A stretch of 41,744 nt of DNA. Origin: Defluviitaleaceae bacterium. Its GTDB lineage: Bacteria > Bacillota > Clostridia > Lachnospirales > WQUN01. Below, one piece after another: positions 41,232 to 41,744 of this stretch. Every line of letters begins with the position of its first letter. Position 1 is the stretch's first letter. Position numbers and translations under genes: made by a program. The DNA is taken from assembly GCA_009781755.1 (NCBI GenBank), contig WQVD01000026.1, positions 1 to 41,744 on the forward strand, written 5' to 3'. The notes under the pieces are model-generated. The model saw nothing but the letters and a program-made list of their open reading frames with translations. It did no database searches and had not been told where the DNA came from.

Positions 41232-41744
41232 TTATTTAGCAATACCATCATTATCGTTGGAATCACAAATGTAATCAGCGACAGTTTTAACATTCCTTTG
41301 ATAAAATCTCCCGGTAAATTGAATCTTAAATCCAAGTCTCTGATACCATTTTTCTGCGGTACTTCCTGCTTCGGTTTGTAAAAATAATTCATCACCTTTT
41401 AATTCTCTCCATTTGTCAATGCAAGCTTTTATAGCAACCGTCCCAAATCCTTTACCGCGGACCGAAGGTGTAGTTCCTACACTATATATTCCACCTTTGC
41501 CGTCATAGAAACAAAGAGAAGCGATGGATACTGGCGTTTCACCTTCATAACATACAAAATTGAAGAATTTATCATTATCGTTCAATGTACGCGAAAGAGC
41601 ATCTATTATCGTTTTAAAAAGTTCTCCATCATGGGGACGAGACAATCCTTCAGGTGATCCACATGGTGATTCAGGAGTTTTTTCTCCCCCAAATGCGCTG
41701 GTAAAAACATCGATGAAATCTCTTGCACTTTTAGCGTCTGTTGC
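41232..41744 (-). CDS. GNAT-family N-acetyltransferase, 5' end outside window
   Basis: The frame is open to the right window edge, so the start is missing. 170 residues are visible. The acetyl-CoA motif A reads IYSVGTTPSVRGKGFGTVAI (R-G-K-G-F-G), motif B TEAGSTAEKWYQRLGFKIQF, the usual C-terminal end of the fold. The preceding beta-strand pair is FVCYEGETPVSIASLCFYDG. The substrate is unknown. It is AT-richer than mutY, from which it is separated by about 100 nt (41131-41231) with no visible gene. Confidence 0.88.
   Translation of the reverse strand, partial: ATDAKSARDFIDVFTSAFGGEKTPESPCGSPEGLSRPHDGELFKTIIDALSRTLNDNDKFFNFVCYEGETPVSIASLCFYDGKGGIYSVGTTPSVRGKGFGTVAIKACIDKWRELKGDELFLQTEAGSTAEKWYQRLGFKIQFTGRFYQRNVKTVADYICDSNDNDGIAK

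Overview
The window is a chromosomal segment of a spore-forming, low-to-moderate GC member of Bacillota, most likely class Clostridia. The evidence is a complete spoVAA-AB-AC-AD-AE operon, two small CotF-type spore coat genes, a groESL operon with a CIRCE (HrcA) operator, strong AGGAGG-type ribosome binding sites, sigma-A promoters, many intrinsic terminators and several Clostridia-style lipoproteins. I saw no tRNA, rRNA, CRISPR array, transposase or phage gene. Genus cannot be decided from the sequence alone.

Layout. 1-2250 is AT-rich accessory DNA: the end of an RCC1-repeat protein, apparently interrupted by a stop codon, and a proline-rich lipoprotein. 2311-2379 is a GC-rich dispersed repeat. 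2470-5916 is an operon for a BadF/NagK-type kinase and a two-gene ABC transporter. 5938-6103 is a very large inverted repeat. 6105-9789 (minus) is pfkA-lspA-rluD plus a frameshifted membrane protein gene. 9859-14955 (plus) is rplM-rpsI, ispE, an SLH-domain surface protein and a LysM-G5 membrane protein. 15057-16940 holds a fused coaE-coaD gene and a lipoprotein. 17044-19590 is an MBOAT acyltransferase/DHHW pair for exopolymer acylation. 19698-21296 (minus) is pyrG. 21447-24531 is the spoVA operon, perhaps preceded by a 39-residue membrane ORF. 24586-25749 is a Gfo/Idh/MocA oxidoreductase. 25810-29016 is a moxR-DUF58-DUF4129 operon. 29061-29403 looks like a structured non-coding RNA. 29471-30549 is an HTH-TPR regulator facing a tiny secreted-peptide gene. 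30789-31932 holds a Cys-rich secreted protein and a GlsB-type membrane protein. 32035-34091 is groESL. 34217-36196 (minus) is an ECF sigma factor fused through one membrane segment to a seven-repeat RCC1 propeller. 36361-37296 holds a frameshifted membrane protein and two CotF-like genes. 37541-39412 is a C11 (clostripain-type) peptidase. 39286-41130 (minus) holds thuA-like and mutY genes. The window ends in a partial GNAT acetyltransferase.

How the genes work together. Much of the window is housekeeping: translation, glycolysis, CoA, isoprenoid and CTP synthesis, chaperonins and lipoprotein signal cleavage. This is mixed with sporulation and envelope functions.

The most unusual items are: (1) the sigma factor-TM-RCC1 fusion, a plausible one-protein transmembrane transcription switch; (2) a CTP synthase whose glutaminase nucleophile and histidine are both replaced; (3) an HTH-TPR receptor with an adjacent secreted 51-residue peptide, a candidate cell-cell signalling pair beside an unidentified structured RNA; (4) a CoaE-CoaD fusion in the reverse domain order to animal CoA synthase; (5) a family of two-hairpin dispersed repeats; (6) hairpins placed inside or against the starts of lspA and ispE.
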